A DNA stretch of 22,570 bases from JAJPHT01 sp035526585. Lineage in GTDB: Archaea > Thermoplasmatota > SW-10-69-26 > JACQPN01 > JAJPHT01. The notes beneath the pieces are model-generated. The model was not told the origin of the DNA. It saw only the letters and a list, made by a program, of their open reading frames with translations, and did not search any database. The DNA lies in the NCBI GenBank assembly GCA_035526585.1, contig DATLCC010000097.1, positions 1-22,570 on the forward strand. Direction: 5' to 3'. Both the position numbers and the translations under genes were made by a program. Within the stretch, counting starts at the first letter, position 1, and each line of letters starts with the position of its first letter. This document shows positions 6,073-14,372 of the stretch, piece by piece.

Positions 6073-8398
6073 GGGCGCAGGTATCCTCCAGGATCTCGTG
6101 GTCGTGATGGTCGTCGCCGCAGCGGTGACGATCCTCTTCTACCGGCTCAAGCAGCCGGTGGTCCTGGGGTACCTCCTCGCGGGCGCGCTCATCGGCCCGC
6201 ATATGCTGCGCTTCATCCATGGCGTCGACAGCATCAACGGGCTCGCCGAGCTTGGCATCATCTTCCTGATGTTCGCCGTCGGCCTCGAGTTCGACCTCAA
6301 GAAATTGCGCAAGGTCGGCGTCGCCGCCGCCATCGCCGCCGCGGTCGAGGTGGGCATCATGCTCGTCATCGGCTACGAGGTCGGCCTCTGGCTCGGCTGG
6401 AACCAGATGGATTCCATCTTCCTGGGCGCCGCGCTCTCGATCAGCTCGACCACCATCATCGTGAAGGTCCTGACCGAGATGGGGAAGCTGAAGGAGGAGT
6501 ACTCGGAGCTCGCCTTCGGCATCCTGATCCTCGAAGACATCATGGCGATCGTCATCGTCGCGCTCCTTTCGAGCTTCGGCGTGACCGGGAGCTTCGAGGG
6601 CGGCCTCATCCCGAGCACGATCGGGGCCGTGCTCCTCTTCGTCTTCATCTTCATCGCCGTCGGCCTCGTGCTCGTCCCGCGCCTTATCGAGTCCGTCTCC
6701 AAGTTCCACGTCGAGGAGATCCTCGTCATCACCGTCGTCGGCCTCGCCTTCGGCGCCGCGCTCCTCGCGCACAACCTCGGCTTCAGCGTGGCTCTCGGCG
6801 CGTTCCTCATGGGCGCGATCATCGCCGAGTCGAAGGCCGTGCGTCGCGTGGAGCACCGCATCGTCCCGCTGCGCGACCTCTTCACCGCGACCTTCTTCGT
6901 GGCGGTCGGCATGCTCGTGGATCCGGTCATGATCAAGGAGCACTGGTGGCCGATCCTCATCATCACGACCGCGACCATCGTCGGCAAGGTGGTCGCGACC
7001 ACGATCGCGGCCTTCAGCGTCGGCACGGACGGACGCACGTCGCTCAAGACCGCGTTCGCGCTCGGGCAGATCGGGGAGTTCAGCTTCATCATCGCCGGCC
7101 TCGGCCTCACGCTGGGCGTCATCCGGCCCGAGCTGCCCGCGATCGCGATCGCCGTCTGCTGCATCACGAGCCTCGCGACGCCCGCGCTCATCAAGGCGGG
7201 TCCGCCGCTCGCCGACAAGCTCGCCGTGAAGATGCCTCGCTGGTGGATCGGCCTCACCGGCGCGTACACGCGCTTCGCGAAGCGCATCATGACGAAGCAG
7301 GGCGAGCACCTCCCGCACCACGACCACCGTCGCGCACGCCACGGCACGCGCATGGCGATCTACGCCGCGTGGCTCTTCGGCCTCTTCATCATGGCCGCGT
7401 TCGTCTCGCAATGGCTCGGCGCCGAGGTCGGGAAGACACTTTCGCTCTCCGACAACGCATCGCGCGCCGCGGCTGTGGCGTTCCTCGGCCTTGCGGCCCT
7501 CCCGCTCTTCGTCGCGTTCGTGAAGGCGACCGAAGCCTACGTCTTCGCCGCGGCCAAGGCCAGCGCGTTGGACGCCAAGGAGCTCATCCACGGCCGCGCG
7601 CGCTGGCGCGAGCCCATCGTCCTCTCGCGCATCATCGGCGGCGTCGCGAGCGTGTTCCTCGTCACCGCTGCGACACTCGTCGCGTGGGGCGTGCACCCGC
7701 TCGCCGTCCCGAACGCGTGGATGCTCGTGCCCATCGTGCTTGCGATCGTCGCGATCGGCGGCGCGCTGTGGGACCGTCTGGAGCGCGTCTACGTCGGGAT
7801 GGAAAGGACGCTCAACGAGCTCATGGGCGTCGACGATCACAGCCTCGAGGAGGACCGCAACAAGCGCCTGCGCGAGCGGCTGCCCTGGGGCATGGACATG
7901 GAGGAGATCCAGATCCGGCCCATCGACCGCGCCGCCTGGACGAGCCTCAAGGACCTTGACCTGCGCGACCGCACGGGCGCGACCGTCCTCCTCGTGGAGC
8001 GCGGCAGCCACGTCATCCAGAACCCGCACGCGGACATCCCGATCCTTCCGCACGACAAGATGATCCTCGTCGGAAAGCGCGACCAGCTCGACAAGGCCGC
8101 GCGCTATCTTGCGACGCTCAGCGAGCGCGGCCCGGTCGTGGCGCACGAGGTGCGCATCCCCGCGGGAAGCCCCGCGATCGGGCGCAGCGTCGGAGAGATC
8201 GACGCGCCGCACACGACGGGCGCGGCCTTCGGCATGATCGAGCGCAAGGACGGGCGCCTCGTCGCTCCCAGCCCGCGCGTCCTGCTCGAGCCCGACGACC
8301 ACGTGACCGTGTACGGCCCCGAGGCGAGCATGCAACGCGTGCGCGAGCGGCTGCACGCAAAGCCCAGCCAGCGCGGCAAGATGGGTCCGGCGGGATAG
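6071..8398 (+). CDS. CPA2-family (KefB-like) cation/proton antiporter with tandem RCK-C domains
   Basis: This 775-aa protein begins with a CPA2/Na+-H+ exchanger domain of 12 or so helices (residues about 1-390), recognisable from the opening (RLKQPVVLGYLLAGALIGPH) and from AFLMGAIIAESK and FALGQIGEFSFIIAGLGL. A second membrane section of about four helices follows (about 425-585), then a short acidic linker. Two C-terminal RCK-C/TrkA-C-like domains end the protein (about 615-685 and 690-765; motifs ATVLLVERG, ILPHDKMILVG, LLEPDDHVTVYG). There is no Rossmann RCK-N domain, so NAD binding is not expected; TrkA-C domains usually sense small ligands such as cyclic di-AMP. I chose ATG 6071 over TTG 6041 because it places the first helix as in relatives. 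A hairpin covers this start. Confidence 0.92.
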   Translation: MGAGILQDLVVVMVVAAAVTILFYRLKQPVVLGYLLAGALIGPHMLRFIHGVDSINGLAELGIIFLMFAVGLEFDLKKLRKVGVAAAIAAAVEVGIMLVIGYEVGLWLGWNQMDSIFLGAALSISSTTIIVKVLTEMGKLKEEYSELAFGILILEDIMAIVIVALLSSFGVTGSFEGGLIPSTIGAVLLFVFIFIAVGLVLVPRLIESVSKFHVEEILVITVVGLAFGAALLAHNLGFSVALGAFLMGAIIAESKAVRRVEHRIVPLRDLFTATFFVAVGMLVDPVMIKEHWWPILIITTATIVGKVVATTIAAFSVGTDGRTSLKTAFALGQIGEFSFIIAGLGLTLGVIRPELPAIAIAVCCITSLATPALIKAGPPLADKLAVKMPRWWIGLTGAYTRFAKRIMTKQGEHLPHHDHRRARHGTRMAIYAAWLFGLFIMAAFVSQWLGAEVGKTLSLSDNASRAAAVAFLGLAALPLFVAFVKATEAYVFAAAKASALDAKELIHGRARWREPIVLSRIIGGVASVFLVTAATLVAWGVHPLAVPNAWMLVPIVLAIVAIGGALWDRLERVYVGMERTLNELMGVDDHSLEEDRNKRLRERLPWGMDMEEIQIRPIDRAAWTSLKDLDLRDRTGATVLLVERGSHVIQNPHADIPILPHDKMILVGKRDQLDKAARYLATLSERGPVVAHEVRIPAGSPAIGRSVGEIDAPHTTGAAFGMIERKDGRLVAPSPRVLLEPDDHVTVYGPEASMQRVRERLHAKPSQRGKMGPAG

Positions 8399-8474
8399 GC
8401 CCGACAAGCCGCGACGTTCGGTATGGATGGGCCCGCCACAAGGGGCTTCTCCCCCATCGACGCACGGGCTACGG

Positions 8475-9191
8475 ATGTCCGAGGCCGCGCACCCGACGCC
8501 CGGGGGGGCGCCCGAGCCGGCGCCCACCATCGTCGTCGACACGAGCGAGCCTGCGGAGATGCTGGAGCTCCTCGCGGCGCGCGGCGTCCAGGTGGAGCGC
8601 CGTAGGCTCGCGCCCGCGGACTACGTCGTGGGCCCGATCGCGATCGAGCGCAAGAGCGTCGCCGACTTCCACGCGTCGATGATCGACAAGCGCCTCTTCG
8701 AGCAGGTCGCGCGCATGAAAGAGACGTACCCGACGTGCGCGCTCGTGCTGGAAGGCGACCCGGCCTTCTTCGACGAGCGCCGCTCGCCACGGGCCACCTG
8801 GGGCGCGCTCTGCAGCCTCGCCTTCGACTTCGAGCTCACGGTCCTCCCGACCTCGGGCCGCGAGGCGACGGCCGAGCTCCTGAGCGTCCTCGCGCAGCGC
8901 ATGATGCGCGACCGCGCGGCCGGCGGCGGCGGGGGAGGCGGTCCCGAGGTCCGCTACAAGCCGCGCCTCCTGGGCCCGCACGCGCAGCAGAAGTTCGCCG
9001 TGCAAGGGCTCCCCGGCATCGGCGACATCGTGAGCGAATCGCTCCTGGAGCACTTCGGCAGCGTGCGCCGTGTCTATGCGGCGAGCGACAAGGAGCTGCT
9101 GCGCGCGCCCGGCATCGGCAAGGGGCGCGCGGCCGACATCACGCGATTCCTGGACCAGCGCTTCGAAGGGCGGCAACGGCGCCTGCCATGA
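8475..9191 (+). CDS. Short XPF/Hef-type structure-specific nuclease
   Basis: This 238-aa protein has an ERCC4 nuclease domain followed by a tandem helix-hairpin-helix domain, the organisation of short archaeal XPF. The active-site motifs are D22 (VVDTSE), D49 (ADYVVG), E58-R59-K60 (AIERKS) and D64 (VADF). The HhH units read LPGIGDIVSESLLEHFGS and APGIGKGRAADI (residues about 175-230). The nuclease cleaves branched DNA such as flaps and forks; no helicase domain is attached, unlike Hef. A glycine-rich linker (residues about 152-160) joins the domains. The ATG at 8475 is preferred over 8427, which would add a 16-residue extension unlike the family. Its 3' end overlaps the convergent HTH_10 gene by 53 bp. 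Confidence 0.9.
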   Translation: MSEAAHPTPGGAPEPAPTIVVDTSEPAEMLELLAARGVQVERRRLAPADYVVGPIAIERKSVADFHASMIDKRLFEQVARMKETYPTCALVLEGDPAFFDERRSPRATWGALCSLAFDFELTVLPTSGREATAELLSVLAQRMMRDRAAGGGGGGGPEVRYKPRLLGPHAQQKFAVQGLPGIGDIVSESLLEHFGSVRRVYAASDKELLRAPGIGKGRAADITRFLDQRFEGRQRRLP

Positions 9192-9774
9192 GCGCGCGCG
9201 GTCGGCCCCGCCTCTTGCGGGCGCGCTCGTCCACCTCGCCCGCGGCGCGCAGGTCATGCGCGAGGAGGCGCAGCGTCGCGCGCTCCGCCTTCCGCAGGTG
9301 CTCCTGCATCGTGGCGCGGCTCACGCCCGAGAGGCGCGCGAGCTCCTCCATCCCGACGCGGCGCGGGATGTCGTAGTAGCCGTGATCGATCGCCCCCTGG
9401 AGCGCCGCGAGCTGGCGCGCGGTGAGCTCCGTCGCGAGCGCCGAGAGCGCGAGCGAGAAGGCGCGGGGCGGCACCTCCGCCACGCTCTCCAGCACGAGGC
9501 GGCCGCGAAGCGCAGGGTCGCGCCCGAGCGCCGCGAGCGTGTCGCGGCCGGGCAGCATCGCGCGATAGCATTCCTCCCCGGCGCGCCACTGGGCCGGCCA
9601 CAGCAGGGTCGCGCCGCTCGCCTCCAGCGCCGCAAGGGCCGCGGTCGCGGGCACGTGGAGGATCTCGTCGCCGGCGAGGAGCGCGACGCCCGCGGCCCCG
9701 TGTCCGAGGGCCACGCCGACGGAGCCCCCCTCGCGGTGGATGCGCATGCGGACGTCGAGGACGGGAGCGGACAT
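9139..9774 (-). CDS. HTH_10 (bacterio-opsin activator-type) transcriptional regulator
   Basis: The C-terminal part (LTARQLAALQGAIDHGYYDI, then a helix-turn-helix with MEELARLSGVSRATMQEHLRKAE) is the HTH_10 domain of the bacterio-opsin activator family, almost exclusive to Archaea. The N-terminal region of about 110 residues resembles the small-ligand or effector part of that family but has no recognisable PAS or GAF domain. A basic tail of about 35 residues follows the HTH. ATG 9774 gives 211 aa; ATG 9801 would add nine residues but lies only about 17 nt from the likely TATA patch (TATCACC near 9815), so I prefer 9774. It is divergent from the winged-helix/FHA gene and converges into the nuclease gene. 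Confidence 0.85.
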   Translation of the reverse strand: MSAPVLDVRMRIHREGGSVGVALGHGAAGVALLAGDEILHVPATAALAALEASGATLLWPAQWRAGEECYRAMLPGRDTLAALGRDPALRGRLVLESVAEVPPRAFSLALSALATELTARQLAALQGAIDHGYYDIPRRVGMEELARLSGVSRATMQEHLRKAERATLRLLAHDLRAAGEVDERARKRRGRPRALMAGAVAALRSAGPGIA

Positions 9775-9811
9775 GCGGGCCGCGCTTGCCTGAAAGGCCA
9801 TCAGGAGTCGG

Positions 9812-9823
9812 TGATACCTATCG
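9812..9823. promoter_or_regulatory. Intergenic quasi-palindrome between divergent regulator genes
   Basis: GATA and TATC flank a CC (GATACCTATC at about 9813-9822) in the short spacer between the HTH_10 gene and the winged-helix/FHA gene. It is the only AT-rich spot there and could supply the TATA element for either direction or a regulator site shared by both. Confidence 0.3.
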
Positions 9824-9872
9824 TTGGGTAGACGAACGCGAGGTCCATATCCCCCGCGCGCGCTGGTCGCGC

Positions 9873-10580
9873 ATGGCGCACGAGGGCGCGATCCCCTACG
9901 AGCAGCTCGCGCGCCACCTGCGCGTGCTCGGCGCGCCCGGGCGCCTCGAGCTGCTGCGGCGCCTGCACGTGCCGCGCGCCCTCGGGGAGATCGAGCTCGC
10001 GGCCACGCGCGCCTCGCGCGACCGCACTCCCGGGCGCCAGCTCACGCGCGCGACGATCGCGGCGCATCTGCGCACGCTCGAGGAGGTCGGGCTCGTGCAG
10101 GCGCGCGCCTCCACGCGCGATGGGCAGCCCGTCGTCGAGTACGCCCTGCAGCAGGCGCGTCTCTTCGTCGTGCTCGACGAGCTGCGACGCGTGGGGCTCC
10201 TGCGCCCGCGCGAGACGGGGGACACCGTCGTCGAGGACGTCCCCGATGTGACGCCGCCAGAGATGCCAGGTGGCGCCACGTTCCTCCTCGTGAACGGGCC
10301 CCACGAGGCCCGCGCCTTTCCGCTCGATGGCCCCGGGCCGTGGGTCATCGGCCGGGACCCGCGGGCGCACGTCCCGCTCCCCTACGATCCCTTCGTGAGC
10401 CGCGAGAACACGCGCATCGCGAAGGCCCGCGGCGGACGTTTCGTCCTTGCGTCCTTGCCGGACGCGCCCAACGGCACGCTCCTCAACTGGCGGCCGCTCG
10501 CGGGCGAGGCGACGCTCGTGGGCGGCGACGTCGTCAGCGTCGGACGCACGCTCCTCGTCTTCCGCGAGGGCGACCGATGA
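9873..10580 (+). CDS. Winged-helix DNA-binding protein fused to an FHA domain
   Basis: This 235-aa protein combines an ArsR-like winged helix (residues about 5-110: YEQLARHLRVLGAPGRLELLRRL, then a recognition region TRATIAAHLRTLEEVGLV and a wing) with a C-terminal forkhead-associated domain (about 140-235). The FHA signature residues that contact phosphothreonine are present: Gly-Arg (IGRDP), Ser-Arg (VSREN) and Asn-Gly-Thr (APNGT); the usual His of SRxH is Asn. FHA domains bind phosphothreonine peptides, so this protein could switch DNA binding when a partner is phosphorylated. The first ATG at 9873 fits the domain start; no Shine-Dalgarno is evident. Its stop overlaps the start of the downstream membrane kinase by 4 nt (ATGA), so the two are translationally coupled. 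Confidence 0.88.
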   Translation: MAHEGAIPYEQLARHLRVLGAPGRLELLRRLHVPRALGEIELAATRASRDRTPGRQLTRATIAAHLRTLEEVGLVQARASTRDGQPVVEYALQQARLFVVLDELRRVGLLRPRETGDTVVEDVPDVTPPEMPGGATFLLVNGPHEARAFPLDGPGPWVIGRDPRAHVPLPYDPFVSRENTRIAKARGGRFVLASLPDAPNGTLLNWRPLAGEATLVGGDVVSVGRTLLVFREGDR

Positions 10581-12244
10581 CGCAGGAGGAGACGCTACTT
10601 GCGCTGACGCTCGCCGCGCTGAACCTGGCGCTTGGCGCGCTCGCCCTCTTCGCGCGCCCCGGCCGCGAGATCGGGCTCCTCGCCGCGCTCTTCGTCGGGA
10701 ACGGGCTCTACGCGGCGCTCGAGCCTTTCGGGCAGCTTCCGTTGCGCAACGTGCTCGACGCGATCACGGTCGCCCTCCTCCTCGCGATCCCGGGCGCCTC
10801 CCTCAAGCGGCCATGGCGCGAGGCGTTGTGGGCGATCGCCGCGCTCAGCGTGATCGCGCGCGTGGCCATAGGGGAGATGCCACTGACGCGCGCGCTGCCG
10901 CTGCGCCTCGCGTCGCTCGTCGGCGTCCTCGTCTTCTGGCAAGCGAAGGACGTGTATTTCCTCGCGGCGTACACGCTCGTCGCGAGCGCGTTCATTCCGA
11001 TCCCGTCGAACATGGTCGTGATGGACGCCTGGCTCTTGCCCCTCCTCGTGGCGGTCTGGGTCGTGACGGTCTTCGTCGTCCTCGACGCCGCGCGCCGCGC
11101 CAGACGCGAGCCTGCATGGGCGCTCGTCGCCGTCGCTCCCGTCGGCGCGATCCTCGCCGTCTTCGCGGGCCTGGGCTCGCTCGTCCATCTTCTTTTCCGC
11201 GCGCTCCTCTTCGCGTTCGGCTTCCTGCGCGAGGGGACGCGCGCGCCGCAGCCGCTCGCCCTCGCGACGCTCGCGCTCTCCGTGCTTGCCGGATTCCTCG
11301 GCCCGGCGGTCGCCACGAGCGCCATGGGCGCAGGGCCGCTCGTCGCGGCGGCGCTCGGCTTGCTGGGCGTCACGTGCGTCGTCTTCCTGTTCGCGAAGCC
11401 GATGGCGCGCGCGCTCCTCCACGGCGCGCCGCCCGCGCCCGACGCGCCTTTCGAGCTGCGGCCTGGGGCTCTCGCGCTTGGCCGCTATCGCGTGGTCGAG
11501 AAGCTGGGCGAAGGCGGCGCGGGCCGGGCCTTCCTCGCCGACGACGAGCGCCTGGGCCGCCGGGTCGTGCTGAAAGCTGCGCGCTCCGCCGACGCGGAGG
11601 GCGCGGCGGCGATGCTGCGCGAGGCGCGCGCCGTCGCGAAGCTGGACGACCCTGGCATCGTGCGCCTGCACGACGCCGTGCAGCACGGGCGTCAGGTGAT
11701 CCTCGTCTTCGAGCACGCGGATGGCGCGCCCCTCGCGCGCGGCGTCGCGCTTCCCCCAACGAAGGTGCGCGCGATCGCCGCAGAGCTGCTGCGCGCGCTC
11801 GCGCACGCCCACGCGCGCGGCGTCGTGCATCGCGACGTGAAGCATGCGAACGTGGTCATAGGCGGGGACGGCCGCGCGCGCCTCCTCGACTTCGGCATCG
11901 CGGCGCGCGTCGGCGCGGGGGACGAGACCGGGTTCTCATGGGAGCCCGTGGCCGGCACGGTCGCGACGATGAGCCCGGAGCAGGTGCGCGGCGGCGACGT
12001 CGACGCGCGCAGCGACTTGTATTCGTTGGGCGTCCTCCTTTGGGAGCTTCTTGCCGGCGAGCCCTACGCGCGCCCCGACGCAGGCGAAGCGGACGTGCGG
12101 CTTGCGATCGTGCGGGACGCTCCGCCGCGGCCGCTGCCCCGCGGGCCGCCACCGTGGGATGCGTTCCTTGGGGGCCTGCTCGCCAAGGACCGCAGCGCGC
12201 GCTTCGCGAGCGCGGAGGAAGCGCTGGCGCGCTTGCCTAGCTGA
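10577..12244 (+). CDS. Polytopic membrane protein with C-terminal Ser/Thr protein kinase
   Basis: The first 280 or so residues contain about ten hydrophobic helices. A eukaryote-like protein kinase domain occupies residues about 302-550. All catalytic elements are intact: glycine loop GEGGAG (about 311), Lys333 (VVLKAA), the alphaC Glu in LREARA, H418-R-D420 with K422 and N425, D438-F-G, and the SPE motif at 466-468 followed by DLYSLGVLLWELL. Typical bacterial PknB has the kinase first and one helix; here a large membrane domain comes first, so the helices may sense a membrane signal. The ATG at 10577 overlaps the stop of the FHA gene and has GAGGG 6-7 nt upstream. The FHA protein is the obvious candidate substrate or reader. 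The 3' end overlaps the convergent lemA by 8 bp. Confidence 0.9.
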   Translation: MTQEETLLALTLAALNLALGALALFARPGREIGLLAALFVGNGLYAALEPFGQLPLRNVLDAITVALLLAIPGASLKRPWREALWAIAALSVIARVAIGEMPLTRALPLRLASLVGVLVFWQAKDVYFLAAYTLVASAFIPIPSNMVVMDAWLLPLLVAVWVVTVFVVLDAARRARREPAWALVAVAPVGAILAVFAGLGSLVHLLFRALLFAFGFLREGTRAPQPLALATLALSVLAGFLGPAVATSAMGAGPLVAAALGLLGVTCVVFLFAKPMARALLHGAPPAPDAPFELRPGALALGRYRVVEKLGEGGAGRAFLADDERLGRRVVLKAARSADAEGAAAMLREARAVAKLDDPGIVRLHDAVQHGRQVILVFEHADGAPLARGVALPPTKVRAIAAELLRALAHAHARGVVHRDVKHANVVIGGDGRARLLDFGIAARVGAGDETGFSWEPVAGTVATMSPEQVRGGDVDARSDLYSLGVLLWELLAGEPYARPDAGEADVRLAIVRDAPPRPLPRGPPPWDAFLGGLLAKDRSARFASAEEALARLPS

Positions 12245-12797
12245 GATCAGGAACGGCGCGGTCGCCGGCATCGGCCTTGAAGTATGCCTTGGGCTGGAGC
12301 CTCATGCGTCGGGCGAGCCACGTGTCGGGGATCTCGCGGATGCGCGTGTTGAAGAGCACGACGCTCTGGTTGTAGAACTCGCGGCGGTCGGCAAGCACGT
12401 CCTCGAGCCCCGAGAGGCGCTTCTGGAGCGCAAGGAAGCTCTCGTTCGCCTTGAGATCAGGGTAGGCCTCTCCCACCGCGAGAAGGCGCGCGACGCCCGC
12501 GCTGAGATCCGCGCTCGCCGTGGCGCGCTCCCGCGTCGCTGCGGCCTCGCTCGCGACGACGGCGCGCGCATGGGCGACGGCCTCGAAGAGCGCGCGCTCG
12601 TGCGTCGCGTAGCCTTTCACCGTCGCGACGAGGTTGGGCACCTCGTCGTTGCGCTGCTTGAGGATCACGTCGACGTTGGCCCATGCGCGATCGATCGCGT
12701 TCTCCAATCCGACGAGGCGGTTGTAGAGGATCACGATCCACAGCAGGAGCGAGATCGCGACGAGCGCGAGCGCGACGAGGACGGGGCCCACTGCCAT
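12237..12797 (-). CDS. lemA: LemA family protein
   Basis: This 186-aa protein has one N-terminal membrane helix (VLVALALVAISLLLWIVILY) followed by the LemA signature (YNRLVGLENAIDRAWANVDVILKQRNDEVPNLV) and a long helical domain ending with FNTRIREIPDTWLARRM. LemA proteins are conserved membrane-anchored helical bundles whose biochemical role is unsettled; they are often next to GIDE-like genes, as here. The ATG overlaps the stop of the upstream GIDE-domain gene by one base (TGATG), so the two are translationally coupled. It converges with the membrane kinase gene, overlapping it by 8 bp. Confidence 0.95.
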   Translation of the reverse strand: MAVGPVLVALALVAISLLLWIVILYNRLVGLENAIDRAWANVDVILKQRNDEVPNLVATVKGYATHERALFEAVAHARAVVASEAAATRERATASADLSAGVARLLAVGEAYPDLKANESFLALQKRLSGLEDVLADRREFYNQSVVLFNTRIREIPDTWLARRMRLQPKAYFKADAGDRAVPDLS

Positions 12798-13543
12798 CAG
12801 GGCGCCCCCAGCACGGAGGCGCCCGCCGCGGCCGCCGCGATCCCCGACAGAAGAAGCGCCCAGAACCCGATGGTCCAGTTGCGCAGGAGCGCCTTCTCGC
12901 TCGACGTGCTCACGAGGAAGGCGCCCGGTCCGTGGCGTTGGACGACGAGGGCGGCGTTCCCGACGGCAGCCTCCGCGCCGGCGTCCTCGCGCCGCGTGGC
13001 ATTCCCGAGGACGTAGAGCGTGGCGCCCTCCGGGAGCCGGTTCTCGGTGAACCGCATCCTCTTGTTGAGCCCGAACAGGCCCTCGAACCTGATGTCTTTC
13101 TTGAGGAGGAACTCCTGGATGCGCGGCGTCGGATCGCGCTGGAAGCCGGAGCCGAACTGCGCGACCATGGGACCCGGCATGTCGGCGCCTTCGGGGTCGA
13201 TCGTGGCGACTCCGGTCTCGTCGCGCAGGCCAATGGGCGCCTTCGATCGGCCGCTCTCCACCGTGGCCCAGTAGGTCTGCGTGCCGTTCTTCGTGTGGCG
13301 CGTGCGCTGCTCCTCGACCTTGTATTCCCAGTACACGCACGGCTCGTCCGTGAAGGGCGCGCGCAGGAGCTCGCGCCCGGGCGCCGCGGCTGCGGTCCCT
13401 TGCAGCTCGACGGGGCCGATCGCCATCGAGCGCACGTTCGACGTGGGCGTGTCGGCGATCGCGCGCCTCCTGCCGTACGCCCACCACGCGCCACCAAAGA
13501 GGGCAGCCCCGGCGACAAGGAGGATCAGGCCGACGGCGTTCAC
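12797..13543 (-). CDS. GIDE-domain (MULAN-like) membrane protein
   Basis: This 248-aa protein has an N-terminal helix (residues about 3-22), a soluble beta-rich domain and a C-terminal helix (about 222-245). The region around CVYWEYKVEE, followed by paired strands and the RFTENRLPEGATLYVLGNA segment, matches the GIDE domain found in the mitochondrial E3 ligase MULAN and in prokaryotic relatives. No RING finger is present, so ubiquitin-ligase activity is not implied. The start is probably GTG 13543; another in-frame GTG about 33 nt upstream cannot be excluded, and no Shine-Dalgarno is clear. It lies 52 nt after radB and is coupled to lemA, forming a likely radB-GIDE-lemA transcription unit. 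Confidence 0.85.
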   Translation of the reverse strand: MNAVGLILLVAGAALFGGAWWAYGRRRAIADTPTSNVRSMAIGPVELQGTAAAAPGRELLRAPFTDEPCVYWEYKVEEQRTRHTKNGTQTYWATVESGRSKAPIGLRDETGVATIDPEGADMPGPMVAQFGSGFQRDPTPRIQEFLLKKDIRFEGLFGLNKRMRFTENRLPEGATLYVLGNATRREDAGAEAAVGNAALVVQRHGPGAFLVSTSSEKALLRNWTIGFWALLLSGIAAAAAGASVLGAP

Positions 13544-13595
13544 GCGGCGTCGAGCGTGGGAGGGCCCCTTGAACCCCACGTTGCGGCGCGCCGCT

Positions 13596-14363
13596 TCAAA
13601 GCTCGGCGCCGCTTCGCGACCCGGGCGCGTCCCAGACCGCGACGAGAGGCCCCGGCTCCTCTTCTCCGGCGAGGCCGCGCATCGTGATGCGGAACTCGGC
13701 GGAGACGCCTTCGTGGACGCTGCGATGTTTGAGGATCGTGGCCTTGCGTCGCGCGGGTCCGAGCTTCTCGACGCGAACGACCGCCTTCGCGAGATGGCGG
13801 ATGACCTGGCCGCCCAAGGGCTCCAGCTCCTCCGTCTCGATGTTGGTGAACACCTGGTTCGTGATGATGACGGGGATGTCGCGCTTGCGGGCGACGCCTG
13901 CGAGCTGATGCAGCTGCGCCGCAAGGGCGCGCCGGCCGCCCACGTCGTCCCCGGTGCCAAGCGCGATGCGATAATGGATCGCGGCGCTGTCGAGGATGAC
14001 GAGGCCGATCTCCGGCGTGCCGGCCGCGAGGCGCACCGTCTTCTCGATCACGGCCTGCTGCTCGTTCAACGAGTAGGGCTCGAAGAAGAGGATCCGCTCG
14101 CGCACCTTGCCGTAGTGCTCGCCGCACATCTGCGCAAGGCGCTCCAGCGAGACGCCCTCGGTGTCGATGTAGATGGTCTTCCTCCCGGCGAGCGCCGCGT
14201 TGCGGGCGAGCTGCAGGCAAAGGTTCGTCTTCCCCGATCCCGCCTCGCCGAAGAACTCGGTGATGGCGCCGGTCTCCACGCCACCGTGGAGCAGCTCGTC
14301 CAACGGAGGGCAGGCGATCGGCAGGCGCGTCACGGGATGGTCGGCTTCGCCGAGGTCCGGCAT
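13596..14363 (-). CDS. radB: DNA repair and recombination protein RadB
   Basis: This is RadB, the euryarchaeal RecA/RadA paralogue that assists RadA in homologous recombination. The family opening (CPPLDELLHGGVETGAITEFFG), Walker A (GEAGSGKT) and Walker B (LVILD) are clear, and the N-terminal HhH domain of RadA is absent, as expected. The start is uncertain: ATG 14396 (266 aa), ATG 14363 (255 aa) or GTG 14333 (245 aa). A TATA box TTTAAA at 14367-14372 is only 4 nt from ATG 14363 but about 36 nt from GTG 14333, and known RadB proteins begin close to the TG-x-LDELLGGG motif, so GTG 14333 may be the real one. It is divergent from RNase Z. Confidence 0.93.
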   Translation of the reverse strand: MPDLGEADHPVTRLPIACPPLDELLHGGVETGAITEFFGEAGSGKTNLCLQLARNAALAGRKTIYIDTEGVSLERLAQMCGEHYGKVRERILFFEPYSLNEQQAVIEKTVRLAAGTPEIGLVILDSAAIHYRIALGTGDDVGGRRALAAQLHQLAGVARKRDIPVIITNQVFTNIETEELEPLGGQVIRHLAKAVVRVEKLGPARRKATILKHRSVHEGVSAEFRITMRGLAGEEEPGPLVAVWDAPGSRSGAEL

Positions 14364-14366
14364 CCC

Positions 14367-14372
14367 TTTAAA
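14367..14372 (-). promoter_or_regulatory. TATA box inside the annotated 5' end of radB
   Basis: TTTAAA is a clear TATA core in GC-rich DNA. On the minus strand it would start transcription near 14343, giving a leader of about 10 nt to GTG 14333. This is the main argument that radB begins at 14333 rather than at the upstream ATG codons. Confidence 0.45.

Noticed and set aside
4921..7959. 1012-codon open frame on the plus strand
   Set aside because: It runs in a wrong frame through two clear membrane-protein genes and is Arg/Pro/His-rich without domains.
5891..8542. 883-codon open frame on the minus strand
   Set aside because: It is the antisense shadow of the antiporter gene; the translation is low-complexity Asp/Arg/His-rich and matches no family, as expected for GC-rich codon bias.
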